Origin: Terriglobia bacterium | GTDB lineage: Bacteria; Acidobacteriota; Vicinamibacteria; Vicinamibacterales; CAVVIG01 | Reading direction: 5' to 3' | Assembly: GCA_020073005.1 (NCBI GenBank) | Contig: JAIQFX010000033.1 | Location: 1 to 48,229 of the forward strand | DNA length: 48,229 nt | Position numbers and translations under genes: made by a program | The notes under the pieces: model-generated | What the model saw: only the letters and a program-made list of their open reading frames with translations | Databases searched by the model: none | What the model was told of the DNA's origin: nothing | Shown here: positions 9,138-20,919 of the stretch, in pieces | Position numbering within the stretch: the first letter of the stretch is position 1 | Layout: every line of letters starts with the position of its first letter

Positions 9138-9212
9138 AATCCCCTCCGCCCCGGCGTCTTTCCCATCATTTGTAGTACCGTCCGGCTGCAATCCGGACAG
9201 AAAGAGGTCGCG

Positions 9213-11660
<2,448 letters not shown>

Positions 11661-11673
11661 ACGGCGGACCCGC

Positions 11674-12639
11674 GTGTCCGCCTGTCTGGTCTACTCGGCC
11701 CGATATCACATCGATATCGGGCCGCACGTTTTCCCCACCCGCAAGTACGCCCTCGTCTACGAACGGCTGGTAGGGGACGGGTCTCGCAGCCCAGAGCAGG
11801 CGAGACCCGTCCCCTGCGACGTCGTCGAGCCGCGCGCGGCCGGCTGGGACGAGCTCGCGCTCGTGCATTCTGCCGACTATCTCTTCAAGATGCGCACGGG
11901 CACGATGTCGCCTGAAGACGTCGCGCAGCTCGAGCTGCCGTGGTCAGAGGCGACGGTCGACGCGTTTCGCATCATGGTCGGAGGGACGTGCCAGGCCGCG
12001 TTGATCGCTTGCGGCCTGGAAGGAAGAAGTGTGAAGGCAGAAGGAAGAAGTTCGAAGGCGGAAGGCGGAAGTCCCGTGGTGTGCCACATCGGCGGCGGGC
12101 TGCATCACGCGTTTCCGAATCACGGCGAAGGCTTCTGTCCGTTCAACGACGTGGCGGTTGCTGCGCGCGTGCTTCAGTCGCGCGGCCTCGAGCGCGCGGC
12201 CGTCATCGATCTCGACGTGCATCACGGCAACGGCACGGCGCTCATCTTCGAGTCCGACCCGCGCGTGTTCACCTTCTCGATGCACCAGCAGCACAACTAC
12301 CCGATGTGGAAGCCGCGCGGATCGCTGGACATCGGATTGCCCGACGGCGCGCATGACGCGACGTACCTTGCCGAGCTCGAGCGCGCGCTGCCGCAGGTGA
12401 TGGCGAGCGGGCCGGAGTGTGTGTTCTATCTGGCGGGCGCGGATCCGTACGAGGACGACCAGCTTGGCGGACTTCGGTTGACGAAAGAAGGGCTGCGTCA
12501 ACGCGATCGGCTCGTCATCGATACGGTCCGCCGCGCGCGCGTGCCGCTCGTCGTCGTGCTCGCCGGCGGCTACGCCCGCCGCGTCGAGGACACGGTCGCC
12601 ATCCACGTCGCAACGATCAAGGAAGCCCTCAGGGAATAA
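11674..12639 (+). CDS. Histone-deacetylase-family hydrolase carrying two in-frame repeat insertions
   Basis: This 321-residue arginase-fold zinc hydrolase belongs to the bacterial HDAC-like group (acetoin-utilisation or acetylpolyamine type). Active-site segments are intact: HIGGGLHHAFPNHGEGFCPFN (tandem His), VIDLDVHHGNGT (Asp and His zinc ligands), AGADPYEDD (Asp) and VLAGGYA (Tyr). Two stretches look foreign. GDGSRSPEQARPVP is encoded by a perfect DNA palindrome, and the residues between CGLEG and SPVVC are encoded by GAAG-headed heptamers. Both fall between, not in, conserved motifs, so the enzyme may still work. The GTG start is 13 nt after lon; its 3' end overlaps the convergent nudix gene by 11 bp. 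The substrate is unknown. Confidence 0.88.
   Translation: MSACLVYSARYHIDIGPHVFPTRKYALVYERLVGDGSRSPEQARPVPCDVVEPRAAGWDELALVHSADYLFKMRTGTMSPEDVAQLELPWSEATVDAFRIMVGGTCQAALIACGLEGRSVKAEGRSSKAEGGSPVVCHIGGGLHHAFPNHGEGFCPFNDVAVAARVLQSRGLERAAVIDLDVHHGNGTALIFESDPRVFTFSMHQQHNYPMWKPRGSLDIGLPDGAHDATYLAELERALPQVMASGPECVFYLAGADPYEDDQLGGLRLTKEGLRQRDRLVIDTVRRARVPLVVVLAGGYARRVEDTVAIHVATIKEALRE
11773..11814. repeat. Palindromic repeat inside the HDAC-like gene
   Basis: The arms are GGGGACGGGTCTCGC (11773-11787) and its exact reverse complement (11800-11814), separated by 12 nt. The element spans 42 nt, a multiple of three, and keeps the reading frame, adding GDGSR and ARPVP plus the spacer residues. The same arms recur at 38819-38862. 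Confidence 0.9.
12019..12074. repeat. Heptamer-period array inside the HDAC-like gene
   Basis: Eight consecutive 7-nt units all start GAAG (GAAGGAA, GAAGTGT, GAAGGCA, GAAGTTC, GAAGGCG and so on). It is translated as a low-complexity Gly/Arg/Ser/Lys/Glu segment just before the conserved HIGGGLHHA motif. Confidence 0.85.
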
Positions 12640-13135
12640 GCGTCAGCGCGTACGCGGTCTTCAGGTCCACGATCTCGCCGCGCTCGACCATGGCCCGCAC
12701 TTCGCCGACGGGCACGATGCGCGCCTCGATGTCCTCGTCCTCGTCAGGATGATGTGGAGCATTGGGCGCGGGCAGGCGCAGATCGGACACGCGGAAAAAG
12801 ATCAGCTCCTCGTCGCAGAAGCCGGGCGACGGAAACAGACCGCGCAGCCGCTCGATCCGATGCGGGACGCGGCCGATCTCTTCTTCGCACTCGCGCCGCG
12901 CCGTCTCTTCCGCGGACTCGCCGGGATTGAGCCGGCCCGCCGGAAACTCCCACGTCATCCGATCGATCGGCGCGCGGTACTGCCGGATGATGACGACGCG
13001 GCCGTCCTCCTCGAACGGGATCAGGACCACCGACGGAGAGTGCCGCACGATCTCGACGCGGTGCGTCCGGCCGTTCGGAAACCGGCGCTCGCCGGTCTCG
13101 ACCGAGAACACGCGGCCTTCAAAGACGATCGCCAT
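12629..13135 (-). CDS. Nudix hydrolase (ADP-ribose pyrophosphatase type)
   Basis: This 168-residue protein has a complete Nudix box, GRLNPGESAEETARRECEEE followed by IG, preceded by the WEFPAG stretch typical of ADP-ribose pyrophosphatases. Such enzymes cleave ADP-ribose to AMP and ribose-5-phosphate and need Mg2+. It overlaps the rluD stop by 17 nt on the same strand, so it is the last gene of the ileS-lspA-lgt-rluD operon. Its 3' end overlaps the convergent HDAC-like gene by 11 bp. The exact substrate is inferred from family resemblance. Confidence 0.9.
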   Translation of the reverse strand: MAIVFEGRVFSVETGERRFPNGRTHRVEIVRHSPSVVLIPFEEDGRVVIIRQYRAPIDRMTWEFPAGRLNPGESAEETARRECEEEIGRVPHRIERLRGLFPSPGFCDEELIFFRVSDLRLPAPNAPHHPDEDEDIEARIVPVGEVRAMVERGEIVDLKTAYALTLIP

Positions 13136-14075
13136 GAATCTGCTCCGTGAGCTCGTCGAGCACGCGCTGCAGGTCGTCTGGCAGCGGGCTCTCGAATTCC
13201 AGCCGCCGTCCGTCGACCGGATGCGTGAACGCCAGGCGCGCCGCGTGGAGAAACGGACGGTTGAGATGCGTGACCGCGCGCAGATCGCCGGGCACGCGCC
13301 GGTGCACGCCGCCGTAGACCGGATCGCCGACGACGGGATGGCCGATCGCGCTCAGGTGGACGCGGATCTGATGCGTGCGTCCCGTGTGAATCGCGAGATG
13401 CGCGAGCGTCAGCGTCCGGCCGAAATGTTCAGCTTTCGTGATCCGCGTCACGGCCTCGCGGCTCCTGCGCGCGCGCGCGGACATCTTCTTGCGATCGCCG
13501 GGATCGCGGCCGATGGGCAGATCGATCCGCCGGCCCGCCATCACCTCGCCCCACACGAGCGCGATGTACTCTTTTTCCACTTCGCGATCGTGGAACTGCC
13601 GCGCGAGCTCCTCGTGCGCCGCGTCGTGCTTGGCGACGACCATCAGTCCGGACGTGCCGCGATCGAGGCGATGGACGATGCCCGGGCGCTTCTCGCCGCC
13701 GATGCCGCTGAGATCGTGGACGTGATGGAGCAGCGCGTTGACGAGCGTGCCGCTCGTGTGGCCCGCGGCGGGATGCACCACCATGCCGGCGGGCTTGTCG
13801 ACGACGATGATGTCGCGGTCCTGATAGAGGATCGGCAGCGGCAGCGCTTCGGGTTCCGGCACCGCATCGACCGGCGCGGGCACGTCGACGGCCACGGCCT
13901 GCCCGGCCTTCACGGGCTGATTCGCTTTCGCCGGACGCCCCGCCACCATGACGTGGCCGTCCTTGATCAAGCGCTGGATCTGCGACCGCGACTGCGGAAG
14001 CACAGTGACGAGAAACTGATCGAGGCGCGCGCCCTCGCTTTCCGAAGGCACCGTGATGGTGTGAGTCGGCGTCAC
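13119..14075 (-). CDS. rluD: Ribosomal large-subunit pseudouridine synthase, RluD family
   Basis: This 318-residue protein combines an N-terminal S4 RNA-binding domain (ARLDQFLVTVLPQSRSQIQR) with a RluA-type catalytic domain holding GIVHRLDRGTSGLMVVAK, where the Asp is the nucleophile, and TGRTHQIRVHL. It isomerises uridines in 23S rRNA. The start is GTG at 14075, which overlaps the lgt stop as GTGA (4-nt coupling); a longer open frame upstream merely shadows lgt. The RluD assignment rather than another RluA-class member rests on the S4 domain and the lspA-rluD neighbourhood. Confidence 0.9.
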   Translation of the reverse strand: MTPTHTITVPSESEGARLDQFLVTVLPQSRSQIQRLIKDGHVMVAGRPAKANQPVKAGQAVAVDVPAPVDAVPEPEALPLPILYQDRDIIVVDKPAGMVVHPAAGHTSGTLVNALLHHVHDLSGIGGEKRPGIVHRLDRGTSGLMVVAKHDAAHEELARQFHDREVEKEYIALVWGEVMAGRRIDLPIGRDPGDRKKMSARARRSREAVTRITKAEHFGRTLTLAHLAIHTGRTHQIRVHLSAIGHPVVGDPVYGGVHRRVPGDLRAVTHLNRPFLHAARLAFTHPVDGRRLEFESPLPDDLQRVLDELTEQIHGDRL

Positions 14076-14872
14076 GCCGCCTTCGTCGCGCGCTTCGGCT
14101 CTGGTGACAAGGCGCGCGACAGGTACACGAGCATGCCAATCGCGAGCGGCGCGAGCAGGATCGAAATGAACTGCGACGTCGAGAAGATGCCGACCGTGCC
14201 GCGCTCGTCGCCGCGGTAGATCTCGATGATGAACCGCGAGATGGCGTAGAGGAGCATGTAGAGCCAGAACGTACGGCCCGCGAACCCGCCCTTCCTCCGC
14301 TCGATCCACAGCAGCAGCCCGAGGATCAGAAACTCCGCGCCGGCTTCGTAGAGCTGCGTCGGATGCAGCGGGACGCCGAGCGGCGTGCCGACGTTGCTCG
14401 CGGCGAACGGATCGGTGAACGTGATGCCCCACGGCCTGCTGGTCGGCTTGCCGTAGCAGCAGCCGGCGAAGAAACACCCGAACCGGCCGACGACGTGGCC
14501 CAAGGCGATGCCCGGCGCGAACACGTCGCACGTCGTCCAGAGCGGCAGGCCCGCGCGGCGGATGTAGCCGAGCGCGACCGCGACCGCGAGGATGAGGCCG
14601 CCGTAGAACACGCCGCCGACGCGCACCAGCGTCAGCAGCTCGCGCGGATTCTGCGTGAACGACTTGAAGTCGACGATGAGCAGCAGCAGCTTCGCGCCGA
14701 CGAGCGCGCTGATGATGATGTAGATGCCGAGATCGAGGATGCGATTCGCGTCCAGGCCGCGGGCCTTCGCGCGCGTCGTGGCGAGTTTCAACCCCAGCAG
14801 GTACGCGGCGGCGAGCAGGACGCCGTAGGTGTAGACCGTGATCGCGCCGAGCTCGAAAAGTCGTGGGTACAT
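14072..14872 (-). CDS. lgt: Prolipoprotein diacylglyceryl transferase
   Basis: This 266-residue inner-membrane enzyme has about seven hydrophobic segments. It transfers diacylglycerol from phosphatidylglycerol to the lipobox cysteine of prolipoproteins. The Lgt signature GHVVGRFGCFFAGCCYGKPT is present, followed by PLHPTQLYEA and the arginine-containing SRFIIEIYRGDERG. It sits directly after lspA, so both lipoprotein-processing steps are in one operon. The stop overlaps the rluD start by 4 nt. Confidence 0.95.
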   Translation of the reverse strand: MYPRLFELGAITVYTYGVLLAAAYLLGLKLATTRAKARGLDANRILDLGIYIIISALVGAKLLLLIVDFKSFTQNPRELLTLVRVGGVFYGGLILAVAVALGYIRRAGLPLWTTCDVFAPGIALGHVVGRFGCFFAGCCYGKPTSRPWGITFTDPFAASNVGTPLGVPLHPTQLYEAGAEFLILGLLLWIERRKGGFAGRTFWLYMLLYAISRFIIEIYRGDERGTVGIFSTSQFISILLAPLAIGMLVYLSRALSPEPKRATKAA

Positions 14873-14876
14873 AGTT

Positions 14877-14902
14877 CGCTCGCCTGAAAGGCTCGCGCTA
14901 CA
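14877..14902. repeat. Dispersed ~25-bp repeat at the lspA-lgt junction
   Basis: The element contains GAAAGGCTCGCGCTACA preceded by CGCTCGCCT. It runs from just upstream of the lgt start into the last codons of lspA. Copies lie at 22331-22355 and, inverted, at 42752-42775. Confidence 0.8.
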
Positions 14903-15455
14903 GTGGCGCGCTGCCTTGACGCTTGTCGACGCCGAGCATGTCCAGAATCATGATCGCCACGCCGATCGAAATGGCCGAGTCCGCGACGTTGAACGCCCAG
15001 AAATGATACGTCCGCCAGTAGACGTCCACGAAATCGACGACGGATCCGGAGACGAGGCGGTCGATCAGGTTGCCGGCCGCGCCGCCGATGATGAGTGAGA
15101 GGCCGATGCGCGCGACCAGTTGATGGTGCGCGAGGCTGGCGGCATAAATGCCGACGCCGAGCAGCGCCGCCGTGGCCACGATCGCGATGATCGCGGTCTT
15201 GAACGGAAAATCCGCGTAGTTGAGGATCCCGAACGCCGCGCCGCTGTTGCGGACGTGCGTGAAGTCCACGAACCCCGGCACGACCGTCACGCTCTGGTGA
15301 ATGGACAGCGTCGCCCGCACGATCGCCTTCGAGATCTGATCGCAGGCGACGATCAGAATGGGCAGCAGCACTTCGAGCCGCCTCGGCCGCAAAGGCGCGG
15401 CCTCGCTTGGTCCCGCTCCATTGATGACGTCGACGTCGTCGAGGGCGTCGCTCAT
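14898..15455 (-). CDS. lspA: Lipoprotein signal peptidase (signal peptidase II)
   Basis: This 185-residue membrane aspartyl protease cleaves the signal peptide of diacylglyceryl-modified prolipoproteins. There are four hydrophobic segments, and the two catalytic aspartates lie in [11 protein letters not shown] and FNVADSAIS. The conserved [11 protein letters not shown] segment is present. Start ATG 15455 overlaps the ileS stop as ATGA; an upstream start would lie deep inside ileS. A short acidic N-terminal extension precedes the first membrane segment. The last codons overlap the dispersed repeat at 14877-14902. Confidence 0.95.
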   Translation of the reverse strand: MSDALDDVDVINGAGPSEAAPLRPRRLEVLLPILIVACDQISKAIVRATLSIHQSVTVVPGFVDFTHVRNSGAAFGILNYADFPFKTAIIAIVATAALLGVGIYAASLAHHQLVARIGLSLIIGGAAGNLIDRLVSGSVVDFVDVYWRTYHFWAFNVADSAISIGVAIMILDMLGVDKRQGSAPL

Positions 15456-18307
15456 GCGGCTTGATCCCCCGGCGACAGCGCCTCCTGACAGCGTCCGCAG
15501 ATGCCCGCCCACTCAGGATCGCTCGACACCGACGGCACGTAGCGCCAGCAGCGCTCGCACTTCACGCCCGGCGCGCGTTCGATCGCGATCTGCAGTTCGC
15601 CGGCATCGCTCCCGGGGCCGCCCGGGCCCGGCCGCAGCTCGACCTCCGACACGATGAAGAGCATCGGCAGCGCCCGCGCGTGCGCCTGCAGCGGCGCGAG
15701 CGCGGTCGCGGGTCCCGCCAGCACGACTTTCGCCTGCAGCGAGCTGCCAATCTGCTTGTCCCTGCGCATCGGCTCGATCTTCGCGAGCACCGCGTCGCGC
15801 ACTTTGACGAGCGCGTCCCATTGCGCCAGCAGGCCGGCATCCATCAACGCCTGCAGCTCGGACGCGGTGGGGAAGACCGCCATGTGCACGGACTCCTCGC
15901 GCGGTCCCGGCAGGAAGCGCCACAGCTCGTCGGCGGTGAACGACACGATCGGCGCCATCAGGCGGGTCAACCCGTCGGCGATCAGGTACATCGCCGTCTG
16001 CGCGGATCGCCGCTCCTTCGAGCGCGCCGCGAACGTGTACATCCGATCCTTCGAGATGTCGTTGTAGAACGCGCTGAGATCGATCGTCGCGAACGTGTTC
16101 AGCGCCTGGAAGATCGTCCCGTAGTCGTAGTCCTCGTATGCCTTGAGCACGCGCTGGCCGAGATCGGCGTAGCGCGCGAGGATGTAGCGATCGACCTCGT
16201 CCATCTGCGCCAGCGGGACGCGGTCGGTCGCCGGATTGAAATCGTACAGGTTGGCGACGAGGTACCGCAGCGTGTTGCGGATCTTGCGGTACGCCTCGAC
16301 GACGCGCGCGAGGATCTCCTTGCTGATCCGGATCTCCTGCGTGTAGTCGCTCATCGACACCCACAGCCGCAGGATGTCGGCGCCGCTCTGCTTGATGATG
16401 TCCTGCGGCTCGATCGAGTTGCCGAGCGACTTGGACATCTTCCGGCCGTCCTCGGCGACGATGAAGCCGTGGGTCAGCACCTGCTTGAACGGCGGGCGCC
16501 CGCGCGTGCCGAGCCCGACCATCAGCGAGCTCTGGAACCAGCCGCGATGCTGATCGCTGCCTTCGAGATAGATGTCCGCCGGCCACGTCAGCTCGGGCCA
16601 CGCCGACAGCACGGCCTCGTGGCTCGACCCCGAGTCGAACCAGACGTCGAGAATGTTCATCTCGCGCTCGAACGTCGTGCCACCGCAATCGGGGCACGCG
16701 AATCCCTCGGGGATGAACTCTTCCGTCGGTCGCTCGTACCACGCGTCGGCGCCGTATCGTTCGAACACCGCCGCGGTTTTTTCAACGAGCGCCACTGTCG
16801 TGTTGGCCCGCCCGCATTTCGCGCAGTCGACCGCTGGAATCGGCACGCCCCACACACGCTGGCGCGAAATGCACCAGTCGGGGCGGTTCGCGATCATGTT
16901 GTACATGCGGTCGTGGCCCCATGCGGGAATCCAACGCACCTCGTTGTCGATCGCGGAGAGAGCCCGCTCGCGCAGGCTCTGATTCGAACCGGGCAGCCGC
17001 ACGCTGTCCAGCGTGATGAACCACTGGGCCGTCGCCAGGAAGATCACGGGGTTGTGACACCGCCAGCAGTGCGGGTACTGGTGCGAGAACGCCTCGCGAT
17101 GCCACAGGCGGCCGCGCTCTTTCAGCGCTTCCTCGATCTTCGGGTTCGCATCGAACACGCGCTGACCACCGAAGAGCTCGACAGACTCGAGGAAGTGACC
17201 GCCCGGGCCCACGGGCGCGTAGATCTCGAGGCCGTACTTCATGCCCGTGTTGAAGTCGTCGGCGCCGTGACCGGGCGCCGTGTGCACCGCGCCGGTGCCC
17301 GCGTCGAGCGTGACGTACTCGCCCAGCACGCCGACCGACGGCCGCGCGTAGAGCGGATGCTGGAAGCGGATGTGCTCGAGGGTCTTGCCCTTCATCCGCG
17401 CGACGGGCGCGCCGAAGGTCTTGCCGCCGGCCGCGGCGACTTTCGGCGCGAGTTCCTCGGCGACGATCACGCATCGACGCTCGGCTGAAGCCGTCGCGCT
17501 GCTTTCCACTTCGTACGCGGCGTAATCGAAGTCCGGATGAAACGCGATCGCGAGATTCGACGGAATCGTCCACGGCGTCGTCGTCCAGATCAGAACGGAG
17601 ACGTTCCGGCCCTTGAGCGCCGGGACACGCGACGCGAGCTCGCCGGCGCTCTCCGGCAGCAGCGGAAACTCGACGTAGATCGACGGCGAGGTGTGATCCT
17701 CGTACTCGACCTCCGCTTCGGCGAGCGCCGTGCGGCAGTGGATGCACCAGTGGACCGGCTTCTTGCCTTTGTAGACGAGGCCCTGATCGACGAACCGCCC
17801 GAACGCGCGGACGATCGCGGCCTGATACTTGAAGTTCATCGTCAGGTACGGCGCGTCCCACGTGCCAAGAATCCCGAGCCGCTGGAACTGCTCGCTCATC
17901 GTGCCGACGAAGCGCTCCGCGTACGCGCGGCACGCGCGGCAGAAATCCGCGACCGACATCTGCCGCTTTTTCGGCCCGAGCTCGCGATCGACCTGCAGCT
18001 CGATCGGCAGGCCGTGGCAGTCGTAGCCGACGACGTACGGCGCGTCGAAGCCGGCCATCGATCGCGACTTGACGACGAACTCCTTGAGGATCTTGTTGAG
18101 CGCCGTGCCGATGTGGATGTTGCCGTTGGCGTACGGCGGGCCGTCGTGCAGGACGAACTTCGGCGCGCCCGCGCGGCGCGCGCGGATCTTCCCGTACAGG
18201 TCCATCGCCTGCCAGCGCGCGAGCGTCTCGGGCTCGCTCGTCGGCAGGTTCGCCTTCATCGGGAACTCCGTCCGCGGCAGGTTGACCGTGTCCTTCCACT
18301 CAGGCAT
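15452..18307 (-). CDS. ileS: Isoleucyl-tRNA synthetase
   Basis: This 951-residue class I aminoacyl-tRNA synthetase is of usual bacterial length. The HIGH-type motif is HIGT (65-68, within [11 protein letters not shown]) and the KMSKS loop, KMSKSLGN, is near residue 622. The CP1 editing domain has the [16 protein letters not shown] signature. Zinc cysteine pairs occur mid-protein (CAKCGR, CPDCGG) and at the C-terminus ([15 protein letters not shown]), as in the bacterial IleS form. It heads the operon with lspA and is divergent from the M16 peptidase gene, 54 nt apart. Confidence 0.97.
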   Translation of the reverse strand: MPEWKDTVNLPRTEFPMKANLPTSEPETLARWQAMDLYGKIRARRAGAPKFVLHDGPPYANGNIHIGTALNKILKEFVVKSRSMAGFDAPYVVGYDCHGLPIELQVDRELGPKKRQMSVADFCRACRAYAERFVGTMSEQFQRLGILGTWDAPYLTMNFKYQAAIVRAFGRFVDQGLVYKGKKPVHWCIHCRTALAEAEVEYEDHTSPSIYVEFPLLPESAGELASRVPALKGRNVSVLIWTTTPWTIPSNLAIAFHPDFDYAAYEVESSATASAERRCVIVAEELAPKVAAAGGKTFGAPVARMKGKTLEHIRFQHPLYARPSVGVLGEYVTLDAGTGAVHTAPGHGADDFNTGMKYGLEIYAPVGPGGHFLESVELFGGQRVFDANPKIEEALKERGRLWHREAFSHQYPHCWRCHNPVIFLATAQWFITLDSVRLPGSNQSLRERALSAIDNEVRWIPAWGHDRMYNMIANRPDWCISRQRVWGVPIPAVDCAKCGRANTTVALVEKTAAVFERYGADAWYERPTEEFIPEGFACPDCGGTTFEREMNILDVWFDSGSSHEAVLSAWPELTWPADIYLEGSDQHRGWFQSSLMVGLGTRGRPPFKQVLTHGFIVAEDGRKMSKSLGNSIEPQDIIKQSGADILRLWVSMSDYTQEIRISKEILARVVEAYRKIRNTLRYLVANLYDFNPATDRVPLAQMDEVDRYILARYADLGQRVLKAYEDYDYGTIFQALNTFATIDLSAFYNDISKDRMYTFAARSKERRSAQTAMYLIADGLTRLMAPIVSFTADELWRFLPGPREESVHMAVFPTASELQALMDAGLLAQWDALVKVRDAVLAKIEPMRRDKQIGSSLQAKVVLAGPATALAPLQAHARALPMLFIVSEVELRPGPGGPGSDAGELQIAIERAPGVKCERCWRYVPSVSSDPEWAGICGRCQEALSPGDQAA

Positions 18308-18361
18308 GGGTATCCAACGATTCTATTATGATCTGATGGCGGATCCGCGCCCCGCGACCAG

Positions 18362-19666
18362 ATGAGGAAGATGAAAGAGACGACGCTCGACAATGGACTC
18401 CAGGTGCTCGTGCAGGAGGAGCACACCGCGCCCCTCGCGTCGGTGTGGTGCTGGTACAAGGTCGGCTCCAAGGACGAGCGTCCGGGCCTGACCGGGGTGT
18501 CGCACTGGTGCGAGCACATGAATTTCAAAGGCACCACCAACATCCCGCGCGATCAGGTGAAAGGCATCATCGAGCAGTTCGGCGGCAGCTGGAACGGCTA
18601 CACGTGGATCGACCAGACGACGTATCTCGAGACCGCGACGCGCGACGCGCTCGACCGCATGCTCTTCATCGAGTCCGAGCGCATGGCGAACTGCCTCTAT
18701 CACCCCGACGATTGCGAGTCGGAGCGGACCGTCATCATCTCTGAGCTGCACGGCGGCGAGAACGATCCCGATCAGCTGCTCGATCAGGAGCTGACCGCGA
18801 CCGCGTTCAAGGCGCACGGCTACCGTCATCCGACGATCGGCTGGCTGTCGGACCTCGAGACGATGACGCGCGACGATCTCTACGGCTACTACCGCCGCTA
18901 CTACGTGCCCAACAACGCGACGCTCGTCATCGTCGGCGATGTTGATACCGACGAGGCGCTGCGGCGCGTCGACGCGCACTTCGGCCGCATCGCGCCGGGC
19001 GCGCCGATCTATCGACGGACCACGGTCGAGCCCGAGCAGACCGGCGAACGCCGCCTGACGATTCGGAAAGAAGGCACGACCGCGTACTTGAAGGTTGGGT
19101 ACCACGTCGCGTCCGCGACCGATCCCCACTTCGCGCCGACGCTGCTGCTCGACGCCGTGTTGACCGGCGCGAAAGGCGTCAACCTGTGGTCGAGCTTCCG
19201 CGTGCCGCCGCCGCAACGCAGCGCGCGGCTGTATCGCGCGCTCGTCGAGCGAGGGCTCGCCTCGTCCGTTCACGGATCGCTGGTGCCGACCGAGCAGCCG
19301 TTCCTCTACACGCTGTCGGTGACGGCAACCGACGGTGTGCCGCTCGCGTCGGCGGAGTCGGCGCTGCTCGAGGAATTGGACCGCGTGCGCCGCGACGGCG
19401 TCACCGAGGCGGAGCTGACGAAGGCGAAGGCGCAGCTGCGCGCGCGGATGATCTTCGACGGCGACAGCGTGACCAACATCGCGCATCAGCTCGGCTACTT
19501 CGCCACGATCGCGAGCGTCGACGTGTTCACGACGCTGCCGGCGCGCCTGGCGGCCGTGACGGTCCACGACGTCGCGGCGGCGGCGCGAGACGTCCTCTCC
19601 GCGTCAAACCGCACGGTTGGCTGGTTCGATCCGCTGCCGCTGAAAAGTGCGAAGGCTGACGCGTGA
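18362..19666 (+). CDS. M16-family zinc metallopeptidase, catalytic subunit
   Basis: This 434-residue protein has the inverted zinc motif HxxEH as HWCEH (residues 48-52), with a candidate third ligand at Glu128 in ISELHGGENDP, about 76 residues on as expected. It resembles the catalytic half of two-subunit pitrilysin/processing-peptidase-like enzymes. No signal peptide is obvious. Its stop overlaps the start of a second M16 gene as GTGA, so the two are probably made together as a heterodimer. The substrate is unknown. Start ATG 18362 lacks a clear ribosome-binding site. Confidence 0.92.
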   Translation: MRKMKETTLDNGLQVLVQEEHTAPLASVWCWYKVGSKDERPGLTGVSHWCEHMNFKGTTNIPRDQVKGIIEQFGGSWNGYTWIDQTTYLETATRDALDRMLFIESERMANCLYHPDDCESERTVIISELHGGENDPDQLLDQELTATAFKAHGYRHPTIGWLSDLETMTRDDLYGYYRRYYVPNNATLVIVGDVDTDEALRRVDAHFGRIAPGAPIYRRTTVEPEQTGERRLTIRKEGTTAYLKVGYHVASATDPHFAPTLLLDAVLTGAKGVNLWSSFRVPPPQRSARLYRALVERGLASSVHGSLVPTEQPFLYTLSVTATDGVPLASAESALLEELDRVRRDGVTEAELTKAKAQLRARMIFDGDSVTNIAHQLGYFATIASVDVFTTLPARLAAVTVHDVAAAARDVLSASNRTVGWFDPLPLKSAKADA

Positions 19667-20919
19667 GCCTCTCGCCCGTTCGCGCGGCCCTCGACAACGG
19701 CGCCACGCTGCTCGTCAAAGCGACATCCAAGACGCCCATCGTCGCGATCAATCTGGCGATGCGCGCGGGATCGATCGTGGATCCGCCGGACGCGCCCGGC
19801 GCGACGTGGCTGCTGTCGCGCGTGATCGATCGCGGCACGTCGACGCGATCGGCGGCCGAGGTCGCCGAAGCGCTGGACAGCCGCGGCATCACGCTGAACA
19901 TCGTCGTGACGCGGCACGTGTTCTGCCTGGTGTGCACGTGCCTTGCCGAGGACTTCACGCCGGTGCTCGCGCTGCTCGGCGACATCCTGATGGCGCCGTC
20001 GCTGCCCGACGAGGAAATCGCGACGCGCAAAGGCGAAGTGATCACGGCGATCCGGCAGGACGAGGACAACCCGGCCGTCCGCGCGACCGAATCGCTGATG
20101 GCGCTCCTGTATCCGGACGGCCATCCGTACGGATGCCGGACAAAGGGAACGATCGAATCGGTCGAACGGCTGACGCGCGATCGGCTGCGGCGGCTTCACG
20201 CGGATCGGTTCGCACCGGCCGCGCTGTCAGCCGTCATCGTGGGCGACGTCGACGCGTCGCGCGCACGCGACGAAGTCACGCGCGTGTTCGGCGGCTGGCG
20301 CAAGCCGGCGCCGTCGCCCGCGACGCTGCCGCCGGTGACGCCGGCGTCAGCGCGGCGGCGCGTCGTGATCCCGATGATGAACAAGTCGCAGGCCGACATC
20401 GCGTACGGCTTCACGACGGTGACGCGGCGCGATCCGGCGTACTACGCGTTCTGGCTCATGAACGTCGCGTTCGGCCAGTACGCGCTCGGCGGCCGGCTCG
20501 GCGACAGCATCCGCGAGCGGCAGGGGATGGCGTACTACGTGTCGAGCGCGTTCGACGCCAACATCGCGGAAGGACCGCTCACGATTCGCGCGGGCGTGAG
20601 TCCCAAGAACGTCGATCGCGCGGTCGCGTCGATCGACGAGGAAGTCGCGCGGCTCGTGGCCGACGGTCTCACGCCGAAAGAGCTCGACGAGTCGCGCCGG
20701 TTCCTGATCGGCTCCATGCCGCGCGCGCTCGAGACGAACGCGGGCATCGCGAATTTCCTGCAGACCGAAGAGTTCTTCGGCCTCGGCCTCGACTACGACG
20801 AGCGGCTGCCCGATCTGCTGACCGCCGTCACGCTCGACGACGTGCACGCCGGCGCGCGCCGCGCGCTGCACGTCGATCGCGCGACGGTGGTGATCGCCGG
20901 GCCGTACGAAGAACGGTGA
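19663..20919 (+). CDS. M16-family peptidase, non-catalytic partner subunit
   Basis: This 418-residue protein has the M16 fold (AALDNGATLLVKATSKTPIVAINLAMRAGS, and a C-terminal GGRLGDSIRERQGMAYYV motif that in the family contributes the Arg-Tyr substrate-binding residues). It lacks the HxxEH motif, which is replaced by a segment around ATWLLSRVI. Family knowledge: such subunits pair with a zinc-bearing subunit, each contributing to the chamber. The overlapping GTGA start supports co-translation with the catalytic gene upstream. Confidence 0.92.
   Translation: MSLSPVRAALDNGATLLVKATSKTPIVAINLAMRAGSIVDPPDAPGATWLLSRVIDRGTSTRSAAEVAEALDSRGITLNIVVTRHVFCLVCTCLAEDFTPVLALLGDILMAPSLPDEEIATRKGEVITAIRQDEDNPAVRATESLMALLYPDGHPYGCRTKGTIESVERLTRDRLRRLHADRFAPAALSAVIVGDVDASRARDEVTRVFGGWRKPAPSPATLPPVTPASARRRVVIPMMNKSQADIAYGFTTVTRRDPAYYAFWLMNVAFGQYALGGRLGDSIRERQGMAYYVSSAFDANIAEGPLTIRAGVSPKNVDRAVASIDEEVARLVADGLTPKELDESRRFLIGSMPRALETNAGIANFLQTEEFFGLGLDYDERLPDLLTAVTLDDVHAGARRALHVDRATVVIAGPYEER

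Noticed and set aside
13119-14531. 470-codon rluD frame starting inside lgt
   Set aside because: The first 150 codons shadow lgt; GTG 14075 overlapping the lgt stop is the natural start.
15461-17488. 675-codon open frame antisense to ileS
   Set aside because: It is a shadow of ileS, rich in Arg and Asp.
18305-18362. Shared bidirectional promoter between ileS and the M16 gene
   Set aside because: TATTAT/CATAAT-like sequences are present but no -35 match fits on either strand.
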